Below, piece after piece: positions 1-8,681 of a DNA stretch of 64,000 nucleotides. This DNA comes from Synechococcus sp. CB0101 (GTDB taxonomy: Bacteria; Cyanobacteriota; Cyanobacteriia; PCC-6307; Cyanobiaceae), in assembly GCF_000179235.2 (NCBI RefSeq), contig NZ_CP039373.1:837860-901859 (forward strand). Reading direction: 5' to 3'. The notes under the pieces were generated by a model that did not search any database, had not been told where the DNA came from, and was given only the letters and a program-made list of their open reading frames with translations. The stretch's first letter is position 1. Every line of letters begins with the position of its first letter. A program made the translations under genes and the position numbers.

Positions 1-61
1 CGAGATCGGCTTCAGCACCCGCGAGATCGCTCGCATGGCCGCCGCCGCCCTGGTGGGCTGA
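1..61 (+). CDS. C-terminal end of aldehyde-deformylating oxygenase (partial)
   Basis: Only the last 19 codons and the stop are present, in the frame starting at base 2. The peptide ends STREIARMAAAALVG. The identification is inferred from context and from memory of picocyanobacterial sequences: the aldehyde-deformylating oxygenase (ADO), a ferritin-like di-iron enzyme that turns fatty aldehydes into alkanes, normally sits directly upstream of the acyl-ACP reductase found next here. No catalytic residues lie inside the window, so the name rests on position and the C-terminal sequence only. Confidence 0.6.
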   Translation, partial: EIGFSTREIARMAAAALVG

Positions 62-140
62 GCTCAACCAGCCCCCAACCGGCGTTGCCCTTTAATCGGG
101 TCACTTCAAGGCCGGTGTGTCACCAGGAGCATCTGCACGC

Positions 141-1208
141 ATGTTTGGTCTGATCGGTCACTCCAGCAGCTTCGCCCAGGCCCAGGAAAAGGCCCGCGAA
201 CTGGGACTCGAGGAGATGGCCGAAGCCGACATGCTCGCCTGGTGCTCCGCCCCGCCTCAGCTGCTGGAAACCTTTGAGGTGACCAGCCGCACCGGCAAAA
301 CGATCGAAGGCACCTACATCGACTCCTGCTTTGTGCCAGAGATGCTGAGCCGTTTCAAAACGGCCACCCGCAAGGTGCAGAACGCCATGGAGATGGCCCA
401 GAAGCAGGGCATCAACGTGACGGCCCTCGGCGGCTTCACCTCGATCATTTTTGAGAACTACGACCTCTCGAAGTTCCAGCAGATCCGCAACACCACCCTC
501 GAGTGGCAGCGCTTCACCACCGGCAATACCCACACCGCCTGGGTGATCTGCCAACAGGTGGAACGCAATGCACCGCTGCTGGGCATTGATCTGAGCAAGG
601 CCAAGGTGGCTGTGGTGGGCGCCACCGGCGACATCGGCAGCGCCGTGTGCCGCTGGCTCAGCCAGAAAACGGGTGTGGGTGAGTTGCTGCTCGTGGCGCG
701 CCAGCAGCAGCGCCTGCAAGACCTTCAAACCTCGCTCGGCGGCGGCACGATCCTCAGCCTCGAGGAAGCCCTACCCCAAGCTGATGTGGTGGTTTGGGTG
801 GCCAGCCTGCCCCAGACCCTCACGATCGATCACGCCAGCCTGCGCAAGCCCTGCTTGATGATCGACGGCGGCTACCCGAAGAATCTCGACGCCAAGGTGG
901 CCGGCGATGGGGTGCACGTGCTGAAGGGCGGCATTGTGGAGTTCTGGCAGGACATCGGCTGGCAGATGATGGAGGTGGCCGAAATGGACAACCCGAAGCG
1001 CCAGCTGTTCGCTTGCTTTGCCGAGGCAATGCTGCTGGAATTTGAGGGAATCCACACCAACTTCAGCTGGGGGCGCAACAACATCTCGCTGGCCAACATG
1101 GAATTGATCGGCGATGCCTCGCTGCGTCATGGATTCCAGGCCATCGGACTCAACGCTGCCCAACTGAGCCGGGCAGCCCAGGGCGGAGTGGAGCTGGCGG
1201 CTGCCTGA
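141..1208 (+). CDS. aar: Long-chain acyl-[acyl-carrier-protein] reductase (AAR)
   Basis: A 355-residue enzyme that reduces fatty acyl-ACP to the fatty aldehyde used by ADO in cyanobacterial alkane synthesis. The N-terminus [10 protein letters not shown], the [15 protein letters not shown] block, the NAD(P)-binding loop [15 protein letters not shown] (near residue 160) and [14 protein letters not shown] near the C-terminus are all diagnostic of the family. A GTG at 117 would add eight residues, but the ATG at 141 fits the family N-terminus and has an AGGAG ribosome site ten or so bases upstream. It follows the ADO tail by 79 bases and precedes accA, so aldehyde production and fatty-acid synthesis genes are clustered. 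Assignment is firm. Confidence 0.96.
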   Translation: MFGLIGHSSSFAQAQEKARELGLEEMAEADMLAWCSAPPQLLETFEVTSRTGKTIEGTYIDSCFVPEMLSRFKTATRKVQNAMEMAQKQGINVTALGGFTSIIFENYDLSKFQQIRNTTLEWQRFTTGNTHTAWVICQQVERNAPLLGIDLSKAKVAVVGATGDIGSAVCRWLSQKTGVGELLLVARQQQRLQDLQTSLGGGTILSLEEALPQADVVVWVASLPQTLTIDHASLRKPCLMIDGGYPKNLDAKVAGDGVHVLKGGIVEFWQDIGWQMMEVAEMDNPKRQLFACFAEAMLLEFEGIHTNFSWGRNNISLANMELIGDASLRHGFQAIGLNAAQLSRAAQGGVELAAA

Positions 1209-1264
1209 GCCACCCGATCCGCCTCCCCACACGTCCAGCCCAGCCCAGCCCTTCTCCTGCTGCC

Positions 1265-2254
1265 ATGGCCCGCCGTCCGCTGCTTGATTTCGAGAAACCT
1301 CTGGTGGAGCTGGAGGAGCAGATCGAGCAGATCCGCCAGCTGGCCAAGGATTCCGAGGTGGATGTGAGCCAGCAGCTGCTGCAGCTGGAAACCCTGGCCG
1401 CCCGCCGGCGCGAGGAGATCTTCACCAACCTCAGCCCGGCCCAGAAGATCCAGGTGGCGCGCCACCCCCAGCGCCCCAGCACCCTCGACTACATCCAGGT
1501 GGTCACCGATGAATTCATCGAGCTGCACGGCGACCGCCGCGGCAACGATGACCAGGCCCTGGTGGGCGGTGTGGGCCGCATCGGCGATCAAGGCGTGGTG
1601 CTGCTGGGCCACCAGAAGGGACGCGACACCAAGGAGAACGTGGCGCGCAACTTCGGCATGGCCTCCCCCGGCGGCTACCGCAAGGCGATGCGCCTGATGG
1701 AGCACGCCGATCGGTTCCGCCTGCCGATCTTCTCCTTCATCGACACCCCCGGCGCCTACGCCGGACTCACCGCTGAAGAGCAGGGCCAGGGCGAAGCCAT
1801 TGCCGTGAACCTGCGCGAGATGTTCCGACTGCGGGTGCCGATCGTGGCCACCGTGATCGGCGAGGGCGGCTCCGGCGGCGCCCTGGGCATCGGCGTGGCT
1901 GATCGCCTGCTGATGTTCCAGCACAGCGTTTACACAGTGGCCAGCCCCGAGGCCTGTGCTTCGATCCTCTGGCGCGACGCCGGCAAGGCCCCCGTGGCCG
2001 CCGAGGCCCTGAAGATCACGGCGCCGGATCTGCTCAAGCTGGGGCTGATCGACGACATCATTGCCGAGCCATCCGGTGGCAACCACTGGGCACCGCGCCA
2101 GGCCGCGGAAACCCTCAAGGCTGCGCTGCTGCGTCACCTGGGCGAGCTCCAGACCCTGAGCGAAACCGAGCTCACCAACCAGCGCTACGCCAAGTTCCGG
2201 GCCATGGGGCGCTTCCTTGAGGCCGGGCAGCAAGACGCCAGCCTGAGCTCTTAA
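1265..2254 (+). CDS. accA: Acetyl-CoA carboxylase carboxyltransferase subunit alpha
   Basis: A 329-residue alpha subunit of the carboxyltransferase that moves the carboxyl group from biotin to acetyl-CoA, the first step of fatty-acid synthesis. It needs the beta subunit AccD, which is not in this window. The N-terminal [18 protein letters not shown] helix, the [15 protein letters not shown] segment, [20 protein letters not shown] and [15 protein letters not shown] are characteristic. Length is normal for the family (about 320-330). It starts with ATG 56 bases after aar and is probably transcribed with it, linking malonyl-CoA supply to acyl-ACP reduction. Confidence 0.97.
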   Translation: MARRPLLDFEKPLVELEEQIEQIRQLAKDSEVDVSQQLLQLETLAARRREEIFTNLSPAQKIQVARHPQRPSTLDYIQVVTDEFIELHGDRRGNDDQALVGGVGRIGDQGVVLLGHQKGRDTKENVARNFGMASPGGYRKAMRLMEHADRFRLPIFSFIDTPGAYAGLTAEEQGQGEAIAVNLREMFRLRVPIVATVIGEGGSGGALGIGVADRLLMFQHSVYTVASPEACASILWRDAGKAPVAAEALKITAPDLLKLGLIDDIIAEPSGGNHWAPRQAAETLKAALLRHLGELQTLSETELTNQRYAKFRAMGRFLEAGQQDASLSS

Positions 2255-2299
2255 GGTTTCCTTTCGTTTCGTGGACGGCCGCTCGGTGGTCCAGCCCGT

Positions 2300-3037
2300 G
2301 TGACCGCCACCACCGCCGCCACAACGTCACCCCCCACCGCCTTGATCACTGGTGCCTCCCGCGGCATCGGTGCAGCGGCGGCGCGGGCCTTTGCCCAGGC
2401 GGGCTATCAGCTGCTGCTGGTGGCACGCTCCAGTGATGCCCTCGAAGCGCTGGCCCGCGAGCTGCGCAGCCATGGCCAGCAGGTGGAAACCCTGGCCCTC
2501 GATCTGGCCGATGCCCAGGCCATTGCCCCCGGCCTCGCAGAACTGCTCAGCCGCGGTCTGACACCCAACGTGCTGATCAACAACGCCGGCGCGGCCTACA
2601 CGGGCAACCTGACGGAGATGACGCTCGAGCGCTGGCAATGGCTGCTGCAGCTCAATGTGACCAGCGTGTTTCAGGTGTGCCAGGCGGTCGTGCCGGCCCT
2701 GCGTCAGCAGCAGGGTCTGATCATCAATGTGAGCAGCCACGCAGCCCGCAACGCCTTTCCCGAATGGGGGGCGTATTGCACCAGCAAAGCGGCGTTGGCG
2801 TCGTTCAGCCGCTGCCTGGCCGAAGAGGAGCGCCAGCACGGCATCCGCGTTTCCACGCTCACGCTCGGTGCGGTTAATACGCCCCTTTGGGACAGCGAAA
2901 CGGTCCACAGTTCCTTTGACCGCCGTGCCATGCTTGCCCCAGAACGCGTGGCCGAGGCGCTGTTGTCTCTGGCCCAGCAACCTTCCTCCCAAGTCGCGGA
3001 GGACATCACCCTCATGCCCGCCGCTGGCGTTCTCTGA
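2300..3037 (+). CDS. Short-chain dehydrogenase/reductase (SDR family)
   Basis: A 245-residue classical SDR. The nucleotide-binding TGASRGIGAAAA motif lies near residue 18, NNAG near residue 94, the catalytic serine in INVSSHAAR, and the YCTSK tyrosine/lysine pair near residue 160. The start is GTG. Substrate is unknown: SDRs next to accA in cyanobacteria are conserved, but I cannot deduce the reaction. It sits 45 bases after accA and 21 bases before folE, so it may belong to a short operon. A FabG-like 3-ketoacyl reductase is possible, but the sequence is more like general oxidoreductases than canonical FabG. Confidence 0.85.
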   Translation: MTATTAATTSPPTALITGASRGIGAAAARAFAQAGYQLLLVARSSDALEALARELRSHGQQVETLALDLADAQAIAPGLAELLSRGLTPNVLINNAGAAYTGNLTEMTLERWQWLLQLNVTSVFQVCQAVVPALRQQQGLIINVSSHAARNAFPEWGAYCTSKAALASFSRCLAEEERQHGIRVSTLTLGAVNTPLWDSETVHSSFDRRAMLAPERVAEALLSLAQQPSSQVAEDITLMPAAGVL

Positions 3038-3058
3038 TTCGCTGCGCGGGACCTATCC

Positions 3059-3781
3059 ATGACTTCTACTCTTCCTTCAAGCGTTTCCGGCCAGCTGGCT
3101 CCCGTGAGCCGCCGCATTCGCGATCGTCTTGAAGCCGCTGGCGTGCCGTATCTCGCCAACGACAACATTGCTGAGCATCTTCAAGAGGGTGAACTCAACC
3201 AGCTCGAGATCGAAGTAGCCGGAAAGGTTCGCGAGCTGCTGCGCAGCTTGGTGATCGATATCGATAACGATCACAACACCGAGGAAACTGCCGAGCGCGT
3301 GGCTCGCATGTACCTCCACGAAGTGTTCAAGGGTCGCTATCACCAGCAACCCAAGATCGCCAGCTTCCCCAATGTGAAGAAGCTGGATGAGATTTACACC
3401 GTGGGGCCAATCACGGTGCGTTCAGCCTGCTCCCATCACCTGGTGCCCATTTTGGGCAACTGCTGGATCGGCATCAAGCCTGGCGATCGCGTGATCGGCC
3501 TCTCCAAGTTTTCCCGCGTGGCGGACTGGGTGTTCTCCCGTCCCCACATCCAGGAAGAAGCGGTGATGATCCTGGCGGATGAAATTGAGCGCCTATGTGA
3601 ACCCCAGGGTCTAGCGATTCTGGTGAAAGCGCAGCACTACTGCATGAAGTGGCGTGGCGTGAAAGAGCCCCAAACCAGCATGGTGAACTCGGTGGTGCGC
3701 GGTGACTTCCGCCACGATCCGAGCCTCAAGGCTGAGTTCTTTGAGTTGGTGAAGCAACAGGAATCGCTGCTGCTGCACTGA
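3059..3781 (+). CDS. folE: GTP cyclohydrolase I
   Basis: A 240-residue enzyme that converts GTP to dihydroneopterin triphosphate, the first step toward tetrahydrofolate and pterins. Zinc and active-site features are visible: RSACSHHLVPILGNCWIGIKP (first Cys and the two His), SKFSRVADWVFSRPHIQEE, and the second cysteine region QHYCMKWRGVKE. The N-terminus is about 35 residues longer than a minimal FolE, usual for cyanobacterial forms. A strong hairpin terminator follows about 24 bases after the stop, closing the transcription unit that begins upstream. Confidence 0.97.
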   Translation: MTSTLPSSVSGQLAPVSRRIRDRLEAAGVPYLANDNIAEHLQEGELNQLEIEVAGKVRELLRSLVIDIDNDHNTEETAERVARMYLHEVFKGRYHQQPKIASFPNVKKLDEIYTVGPITVRSACSHHLVPILGNCWIGIKPGDRVIGLSKFSRVADWVFSRPHIQEEAVMILADEIERLCEPQGLAILVKAQHYCMKWRGVKEPQTSMVNSVVRGDFRHDPSLKAEFFELVKQQESLLLH

Positions 3782-3804
3782 GTCGCACGCACGTTGATCT
3801 AGAG

Positions 3805-3848
3805 GGGTTGCCTTGGTGGTGCACATCACCACCGAGACAACCCTTTTT
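3805..3848 (+). terminator. Rho-independent terminator after folE
   Basis: An interrupted stem pairs GGGTTG (3805-3810) with CAACCC (3838-3843) and GGTGGTG (3815-3821) with CACCACC (3827-3833), with a five-base loop, followed at once by five T residues. It reads on the plus strand after folE. The other side has no T-run, so it should not terminate the convergent gene. Confidence 0.85.
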
Positions 3849-3860
3849 GCTGCGAAGCCC

Positions 3861-4382
3861 TCAGGGCTGAATGGGCCCCAGAGGTTGGGAGGCAACCCGC
3901 TTCACGGTGCCGTTCTCATTCACAACAGCCACCACCATCACGTTTTGGCCGATGTCCACCGGGGCAGGCACATAGGTGGTGCCATTGGCCCCTTCAATCA
4001 ACACCCAGCTGCGCTGCCCAGGCTTGATGCGATACCAGTGGTAGTTGGCGGTGGGTAGCGCTGCTTGAGCATCCGCCACGGCGGTGGCGGTCAGAACCGC
4101 CCCCACAGCAGCATCGCCCTGCAGCACCAGCTGCTTCAGGCCATTGATGCGCTGTTGCACCACCCCCTCGAGCTGGATGTCGGTGGAGATCTGCTGCTGC
4201 ATCTGCTGGATCTGCAGCTGGGGGCTTTCATCCACGCCGGGCACGCACTGCAGCGTGGCGCCCACCAGGCGGCAGCCCACCAGATCCTGGGCCTGCAGCG
4301 GCGACGCCAGCGCGGCTGCCAGTGCAGCCACCGGTAGGGCCAGCGGCAGCAGGCGGCGGGCCGTGGAGCGCATCAGGGCCAT
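3861..4382 (-). CDS. Secreted or periplasmic conserved hypothetical protein
   Basis: A 173-residue protein of unknown function. The N-terminus has a classical signal peptide: basic STARRLL, a hydrophobic leucine/alanine stretch, and a likely cleavage site around SPLQAQ-D (near residue 32). The mature part has two cysteines (VGCRLVG and LQCVPG), a glutamine-rich helical stretch (LQIQQMQQQ), and a C-terminal beta-rich section. A second ATG three codons in gives an equally good signal peptide. It lies 9 bases after trpF on the same strand and may be co-transcribed. No enzyme motif was recognised. Confidence 0.7.
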   Translation of the reverse strand: MALMRSTARRLLPLALPVAALAAALASPLQAQDLVGCRLVGATLQCVPGVDESPQLQIQQMQQQISTDIQLEGVVQQRINGLKQLVLQGDAAVGAVLTATAVADAQAALPTANYHWYRIKPGQRSWVLIEGANGTTYVPAPVDIGQNVMVVAVVNENGTVKRVASQPLGPIQP

Positions 4383-4391
4383 GGGGCGGAT

Positions 4392-5084
4392 TCAGCTGCG
4401 GCGATCCTGGCGGAAGGCGGCCACGGCCGTCACAAGCTGGGCCACCCGATCCAGATTTTTGTCGCCGGGCGCACGCTCCACACCGCTGGAGGCATCCACC
4501 CCCACCGGCGGATGGGTCCCCAGCGCCTGCAGAGCGCTGGGGAGGGTTTCGGGGGTGATCCCACCCGCCAACCACCAGGGCAGCGAGGGCTGGAACCCCG
4601 CCAGCCATTCGATCGGAATGCGGTGGCCGGTGCCGCCGAGCTGATCGGGCACCCAGGCATCGAGCAACAGGGCATCCACGACAGGGGCATAGGCCTCCGC
4701 CCGCTCCAGATCCTGCTGGCTGCGAATCCGCAACGCTTTCCAGACCATGAGCTCCGGCCCCAAACGCTGCCGCAACTCGGCGCAGCGCTCGGGTGATTCG
4801 CCGCCATGCAGCTGCAGCACCTGATGACCCGCATCAGGCCCCAGGTGAGGCAGATCCGTCTCAACAGGATCCGCCACCACCAGCACCCCCAGGCAACCGG
4901 GCCGGGCCGCACTCACGGCGTGAAAGAGGGCGGGGCGCTGCTCCGGCGCCAGCCAGCGCGGCGATTGGGACACCGCGATCACACCGATGGCATCGGCACC
5001 AAGGGCGGCCACCGCTGCGGCCTGCTCCGGGCTGCGCAGACCGCACACCTTCAGCCAGGGCTGCGCGGCAGAGGGGGTCAACAT
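4392..5084 (-). CDS. trpF: Phosphoribosylanthranilate isomerase
   Basis: About 230 residues forming a beta/alpha barrel that isomerises phosphoribosylanthranilate in tryptophan synthesis. The N-terminal KVCGLRSPEQAAA motif contains the catalytic cysteine, the VLQLHGGESPE block the phosphate-side residues, and the C-terminal WWLAGGITPETLPSAL and GVDASSGVE motifs the catalytic aspartate and phosphate-binding loop. Start may be ATG 5084 or the GTG one codon upstream. It is divergent from the site-2 protease gene, about 56 bases apart. No other trp genes are in the window. Confidence 0.95.
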   Translation of the reverse strand: MLTPSAAQPWLKVCGLRSPEQAAAVAALGADAIGVIAVSQSPRWLAPEQRPALFHAVSAARPGCLGVLVVADPVETDLPHLGPDAGHQVLQLHGGESPERCAELRQRLGPELMVWKALRIRSQQDLERAEAYAPVVDALLLDAWVPDQLGGTGHRIPIEWLAGFQPSLPWWLAGGITPETLPSALQALGTHPPVGVDASSGVERAPGDKNLDRVAQLVTAVAAFRQDRRS

Positions 5085-5140
5085 CACAAACGGCCGCAGC
5101 AGCCTGGCCTTTCTAGGATCGAGCCATTGGGAAGCACCGT

Positions 5141-6367
5141 GTGGGCGAGGGCTGGCAGCTGCTGAAGATCCGCGGCATTCCCCTGCGCATCCATCCCAGC
5201 TGGTTTGTGATCCTGGGGTTGGCCACTGTGGCCTTCCAACAGCAATACAGCCAGCAGCTGAGCGGAAGCGGCAGCAGCCTCGCGCTCTGGGGGCTGGGGC
5301 TCCTCACGGCCGTGCTGCTGTTTGTGTCGGTGCTACTGCACGAGCTGGGCCATTCGTTGGTGGCGCTGCAGCAGGGCGTGCAGGTGCGCAGCATCACCCT
5401 GTTTTTGCTCGGGGGCGTGGCCAGCGTGGAGCGGGAATGCCCCACCGCGATCGGCTCCCTGCTGGTGGCCGCCGCCGGACCGCTGGTGAGCCTGGTGCTG
5501 GCGGCGGTGCTGCTGGCCAGCGGCCACAGCGTTGCCCATGCTTCACCGCTGCTGGGGGCAATGGTGAACGAACTGGGCGGCCTCAACCTGGTGCTCGCCC
5601 TGTTCAATCTGCTGCCAGGCCTGCCCCTCGATGGCGGCCTGATCCTCAAGGCGCTGGTGTGGCAGTTCAGCGGTAGCCAGCGCAAAGGCACCCAGGCGGC
5701 CACCGCCACGGGCCGCTTCCTCTCGCTGCTGGCGATCGGCCTGGGCGTGGTGTTGCTGCTGCGGGGCGCCAGCGTGGGTGGCCTCTGGCTGATGTTGCTG
5801 GGCTGGTTCGGCCTCGGTGCCGCCCGCAACCAGAGCCAGCTGCTGGCCCTGCAAGGGGTGCTGCGGCAGCTGAAGGTGAAAGATGCGGCCCAACGCCGCT
5901 TCCGCGTGCTCGAAGCCGACAGCACCCTGAAACAGCTCAGCCGCCTGCGCCAGGGCGACGGCCCTGGGCTGGCCGATTGGCTGCTGGTAACCCGCCAAGG
6001 CCGCTGGCAGGGCTTCATCAGCGATGCCCCTCTGCAGCAATTGCCGGTGCAGCGCTGGGAGCAGGAGCAGGTGGGCGATCACCTGCAACCTCTCGATCAG
6101 CTGCCGCAGATCAGCGCCGAGGCGCCGCTGTGGCAAGCAGTGCTGCGCCTCGATCAACCCGATACGCCGCGCCTGTTGGTGCTGGGCCCCGCCGGGCTCC
6201 CCAGCGGCACCCTGGAGCGCCCCGAGCTGGCGGAGCGGGTGCTGGAGAAGCTGGGTGTGCGCCTGCCCCAGCCAATCCTGGATGCAGCCCGCCGCCAGGG
6301 TGTGTACCCGCTCGGCATGGGTCTGGCACCCGTAGCCCGCAGCATCGAAGCCAGCGGCGAAGGCTGA
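5141..6367 (+). CDS. Site-2 protease family zinc metalloprotease (M50) with CBS-like C-terminus
   Basis: A 408-residue integral membrane protease of the S2P/M50B class, which cleaves substrates within the membrane. The zinc motif HELGH is at about residues 67-71 in a hydrophobic helix, and the second metal-ligand motif LPGLPLDGG is near residue 160. About five to six membrane segments fill residues 15-240. Residues 255-390 look like a degenerate pair of CBS domains facing the cytosol, as in related cyanobacterial proteins. The start is GTG at 5141. Physiological substrate is unknown; family members release anti-sigma factors or process membrane regulators. Confidence 0.9.
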   Translation: MGEGWQLLKIRGIPLRIHPSWFVILGLATVAFQQQYSQQLSGSGSSLALWGLGLLTAVLLFVSVLLHELGHSLVALQQGVQVRSITLFLLGGVASVERECPTAIGSLLVAAAGPLVSLVLAAVLLASGHSVAHASPLLGAMVNELGGLNLVLALFNLLPGLPLDGGLILKALVWQFSGSQRKGTQAATATGRFLSLLAIGLGVVLLLRGASVGGLWLMLLGWFGLGAARNQSQLLALQGVLRQLKVKDAAQRRFRVLEADSTLKQLSRLRQGDGPGLADWLLVTRQGRWQGFISDAPLQQLPVQRWEQEQVGDHLQPLDQLPQISAEAPLWQAVLRLDQPDTPRLLVLGPAGLPSGTLERPELAERVLEKLGVRLPQPILDAARRQGVYPLGMGLAPVARSIEASGEG

Positions 6368-6386
6368 AGCCCACCAGCTCTCCGGA

Positions 6387-7109
6387 TTACACCTGCCCCA
6401 GGGGTTCGAGAGCCCGCACGGCCTCCCACTCCGCCGGGCTGAGAGGCTGAGCGATCAAGGCGCCGCCGCAGAGGTGCTGCTCCGCGGCCTGGCGCAACTG
6501 CTGCTCCAGCTGGTCGGCACTCCAGGCCAGGGGTGCCAGCGGCGGCGGATCCGCTTCAAAGAGCTCCTGCCAGAGGGGCACCGGCGGATCCAGCAACAGG
6601 CTGCCGTGTTGGAGCAGGGCGCCGCGATGCCAGAGCTGGGCGCTGCCGATGCGCTTGGTGCCGCTGGCACTCACCAGATCCGCGGCGGTGGCGGTGGCAA
6701 AACAGCTGCTGCGCTGGGCCGCTGCTGCAGGGCTGGCCTCCCCGAACTGGAGCGGCTCCCCGGCCAGGGCCAGCGCCTCCTGCAACCAGTGGCAGCAATG
6801 GCGGTACACCGCTGCGCGGTCACGTTGCTCGGGCCGAAGCACCAGCGCATAGGTGAGTTCGCCAGCGTGGAGCACCGCCCGGCCACCACTGGGGCGCCGC
6901 ACCAGCTCCACAGCGGCCCCGCGCCAGTGCGCTGGCCAGCGCTGCTGATGGCGACCAAGGGAGAGAGAAGGTGCGCTCCAGCGATAGAGCCGCAGGAGCG
7001 GCGGCCCTCCCGCCAGCAGCTGCTGCAGCATCCAGCGATCGATCGCCATCTGCGTGGCCGCCCCTGCCGTGATCGGCGGAATCCAGTGCCAGGGCCCAGC
7101 CTCGCTCAA
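6387..7109 (-). CDS. Lipoate/biotin protein ligase family protein (LplA-like)
   Basis: A 240-residue protein of the lipoate-octanoate ligase/transferase fold. The substrate-loop motif RRPSGGRAVLH is near residue 68, and GTKRIGSAQ, carrying the conserved active-site lysine, is near residue 148. It starts with TTG by the best match of the N-terminus. It is convergent with the protease gene (19 bases apart) and divergent from the TauE-like gene. It could attach lipoate or octanoate to E2 or GcvH proteins, or be an octanoyltransferase of the LipM type; sequence alone does not separate these. Confidence 0.82.
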   Translation of the reverse strand: MSEAGPWHWIPPITAGAATQMAIDRWMLQQLLAGGPPLLRLYRWSAPSLSLGRHQQRWPAHWRGAAVELVRRPSGGRAVLHAGELTYALVLRPEQRDRAAVYRHCCHWLQEALALAGEPLQFGEASPAAAAQRSSCFATATAADLVSASGTKRIGSAQLWHRGALLQHGSLLLDPPVPLWQELFEADPPPLAPLAWSADQLEQQLRQAAEQHLCGGALIAQPLSPAEWEAVRALEPLGQV

Positions 7110-7151
7110 CCGCCTTCAGGGATGCTGGACCCACCTTGCCGCGGCCGAGCC

Positions 7152-7910
7152 ATGCCCTGGGACCTGCTGCCGCTCCTGCCCCTGGGACTGCTGGCGGGCC
7201 TGCTCTCGGGCCTGCTGGGCATCGGCGGCGGGCTGATCTTTTCGCCGCTGCTGCTTGCCGTTGGGCTGACGCCCCATCAGGCGCTGGCCACCAGCACCCT
7301 GGCGATCCTGCCCACCACCCTGGCGGGCAGCTGGGCGCACCTGCGCAGCGGCCAGGTTCCGGCGCGGGCCGTGCTGGCCATTGCCGGCGGTGCCATCGCG
7401 GGGGCGCTGGTGTTCAGCCAGGCGGGTGACGACCTTGAAGACTGGCACCTGTTGGGGCTGCAGGCGCTGATGTACGGCGTGTTGGCCCTTGTGATCGCCC
7501 CGCGCCGCAGCGACCAAGCCGAGGCCCCCGACCACCTGCCCTTGGCGGGCCTGAGCGGGGTGGGTCTGGTGGCGGGATGGTCGAGCGGGTTGCTGGGGGT
7601 GGGCGGCGGCCTGGTGATGGTGCCGCTGATGGTGCAGGGCCTGGGGATTCGCGTGTATCAGGCGATCCGCCTGAGCACGATCGCGGTCTGCGCCTCAGCG
7701 GCAACCGCTGCGGTGACCTTCACCAGCGATGGCCGAGGCAACCTCGGCATGGGTCTGCTGCTCGGGGGCGCCGCCGCGATTGCTGCCCAGTGGTCAGCGT
7801 CGCGGCTGCAATCGGTGAGCGAGGCGAAGTTGGTGTGGCTGCTGCGGCTGCTGTGTGTGTTGCTGGCCCTTGATGCCAGCCGCCGGGCTGTCCAGCTGGC
7901 GCTCAGCTGA
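7152..7910 (+). CDS. TauE/SafE family sulfite/organosulfur exporter-like permease
   Basis: A 252-residue, very hydrophobic protein with about eight membrane segments and the internal duplication typical of the family: GLLSGLLGIGGGLIFSPLLL near the N-terminus and SSGLLGVGGGLVMVPLMV in the second half. The substrate is not known; members export sulfite, sulfoacetate or other anions. I chose ATG 7152; ATG 7122 in the same frame would add ten charged residues. It overlaps the convergent CRR6-like gene by eight bases. Confidence 0.88.
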   Translation: MPWDLLPLLPLGLLAGLLSGLLGIGGGLIFSPLLLAVGLTPHQALATSTLAILPTTLAGSWAHLRSGQVPARAVLAIAGGAIAGALVFSQAGDDLEDWHLLGLQALMYGVLALVIAPRRSDQAEAPDHLPLAGLSGVGLVAGWSSGLLGVGGGLVMVPLMVQGLGIRVYQAIRLSTIAVCASAATAAVTFTSDGRGNLGMGLLLGGAAAIAAQWSASRLQSVSEAKLVWLLRLLCVLLALDASRRAVQLALS

Positions 7911-8469
7911 GCCCCTGCCAGAAGCTGCCATCAAGCTCAAAGCCGAGCACCGCTGCCATCTGTTCAAGGTTGCCGCGGCAATTGAGACCTTGGCCCCGCG
8001 ACCAGTGATCGAGCAGGAAAAGCCGGTGGGTCATCCACAGCTCAAGGCTGTCGGGGGCAAAGCGGATGCCCTCGCTGCGGCTGAAGCTGTGGGGCAACAG
8101 CATCGCCACATGGCGGGTGAGCTGACCGCTGCTGCGCTCCAACAACAGCGGCAGCCAGGGGCAGAGGGCATCGGCCCTCAGGCTCCACACCCGCAGCTCC
8201 GGAATTTCAGAGAGCTCGCGGGGATCGTCGCTGGCGCGAGGCCACTCGAAATTCAGCTCGAGGCTGCCGCTCTGCTGCAGCAACGCCTCCGGCTCCAGGG
8301 AGAACCAGGGCTCCAGCGGGGCCAGGCTGCGCTCCAGCACCTGTTGCTGGGCGATCAACACGGGTCCTGCAGGGGACAAGGCAGCGGCCGGCAATGGAAG
8401 CCGACCGTAGCCAGCAGCTGGAACGAGGGGGTGTCGAGCTGTGACAGGCCAGCGCCACAGGCCTGGCAA
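7903..8469 (-). CDS. CRR6-like NdhI maturation factor
   Basis: A soluble protein resembling the CRR6 family, which in chloroplasts and cyanobacteria helps mature the NdhI iron-sulfur subunit of the NDH-1 complex. Supporting blocks are FEWPRASDDPRELSEIPE, PWLPLLLERSSGQLTRH and LLPHSFSRSEGIRFAPDSLE, recalled as the family signature. Coordinates use the upstream TTG; GTG at 8361 would give a 152-residue protein closer to the family length, and the first 36 residues look poorly conserved. It is divergent from psaM with only 50 bases between this TTG and the psaM ATG, which links NDH-1 assembly and photosystem I genes. Confidence 0.75.
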   Translation of the reverse strand: MPGLWRWPVTARHPLVPAAGYGRLPLPAAALSPAGPVLIAQQQVLERSLAPLEPWFSLEPEALLQQSGSLELNFEWPRASDDPRELSEIPELRVWSLRADALCPWLPLLLERSSGQLTRHVAMLLPHSFSRSEGIRFAPDSLELWMTHRLFLLDHWSRGQGLNCRGNLEQMAAVLGFELDGSFWQGLS

Positions 8470-8519
8470 GCCCGCGCAGCTGCGGGAGAATGGGCTGGAT
8501 TTCTGCTTTGAATCAGGCC

Positions 8520-8621
8520 ATGACGTCCCTCACCCAGGCCGAAGTGCTGATTGCCCTGGTGGTGGCTGCCCACGCGGGTGTGCTTGCCGTGCGTCTGGCC
8601 GCCAGCCTCTACCGCGCCTGA
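8520..8621 (+). CDS. psaM: Photosystem I reaction centre subunit XII (PsaM)
   Basis: A 33-residue single-helix protein, too short for ordinary gene finders. It begins MTSLTQAEVLIALVVAA and ends LAASLYRA, matching the PsaM pattern of a polar N-terminus, one membrane helix with A-x-L-A-x-R-L, and a short Leu-Tyr-x tail. PsaM sits at the trimer-facing side of photosystem I and contacts PsaB and antenna pigments. The start ATG follows a CAGG weak ribosome site. A 9-bp hairpin lies just after the gene. Confidence 0.9.
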   Translation: MTSLTQAEVLIALVVAAHAGVLAVRLAASLYRA

Positions 8622-8636
8622 TCCCTTGGCAGCGCG

Positions 8637-8665
8637 GTTGTGGCCTGCTAAAAGCGGGCCACAAC
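8637..8665. other. 9-bp hairpin downstream of psaM
   Basis: GTTGTGGCC (8637-8645) pairs perfectly with GGCCACAAC (8657-8665) around an 11-base loop. There is no T-run on either side, so this is more likely an mRNA stabiliser or processing site than a classical terminator. It separates the very short psaM from the next plus-strand gene. Confidence 0.6.
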
Positions 8666-8681
8666 TGCTCCATCGCAAGCT

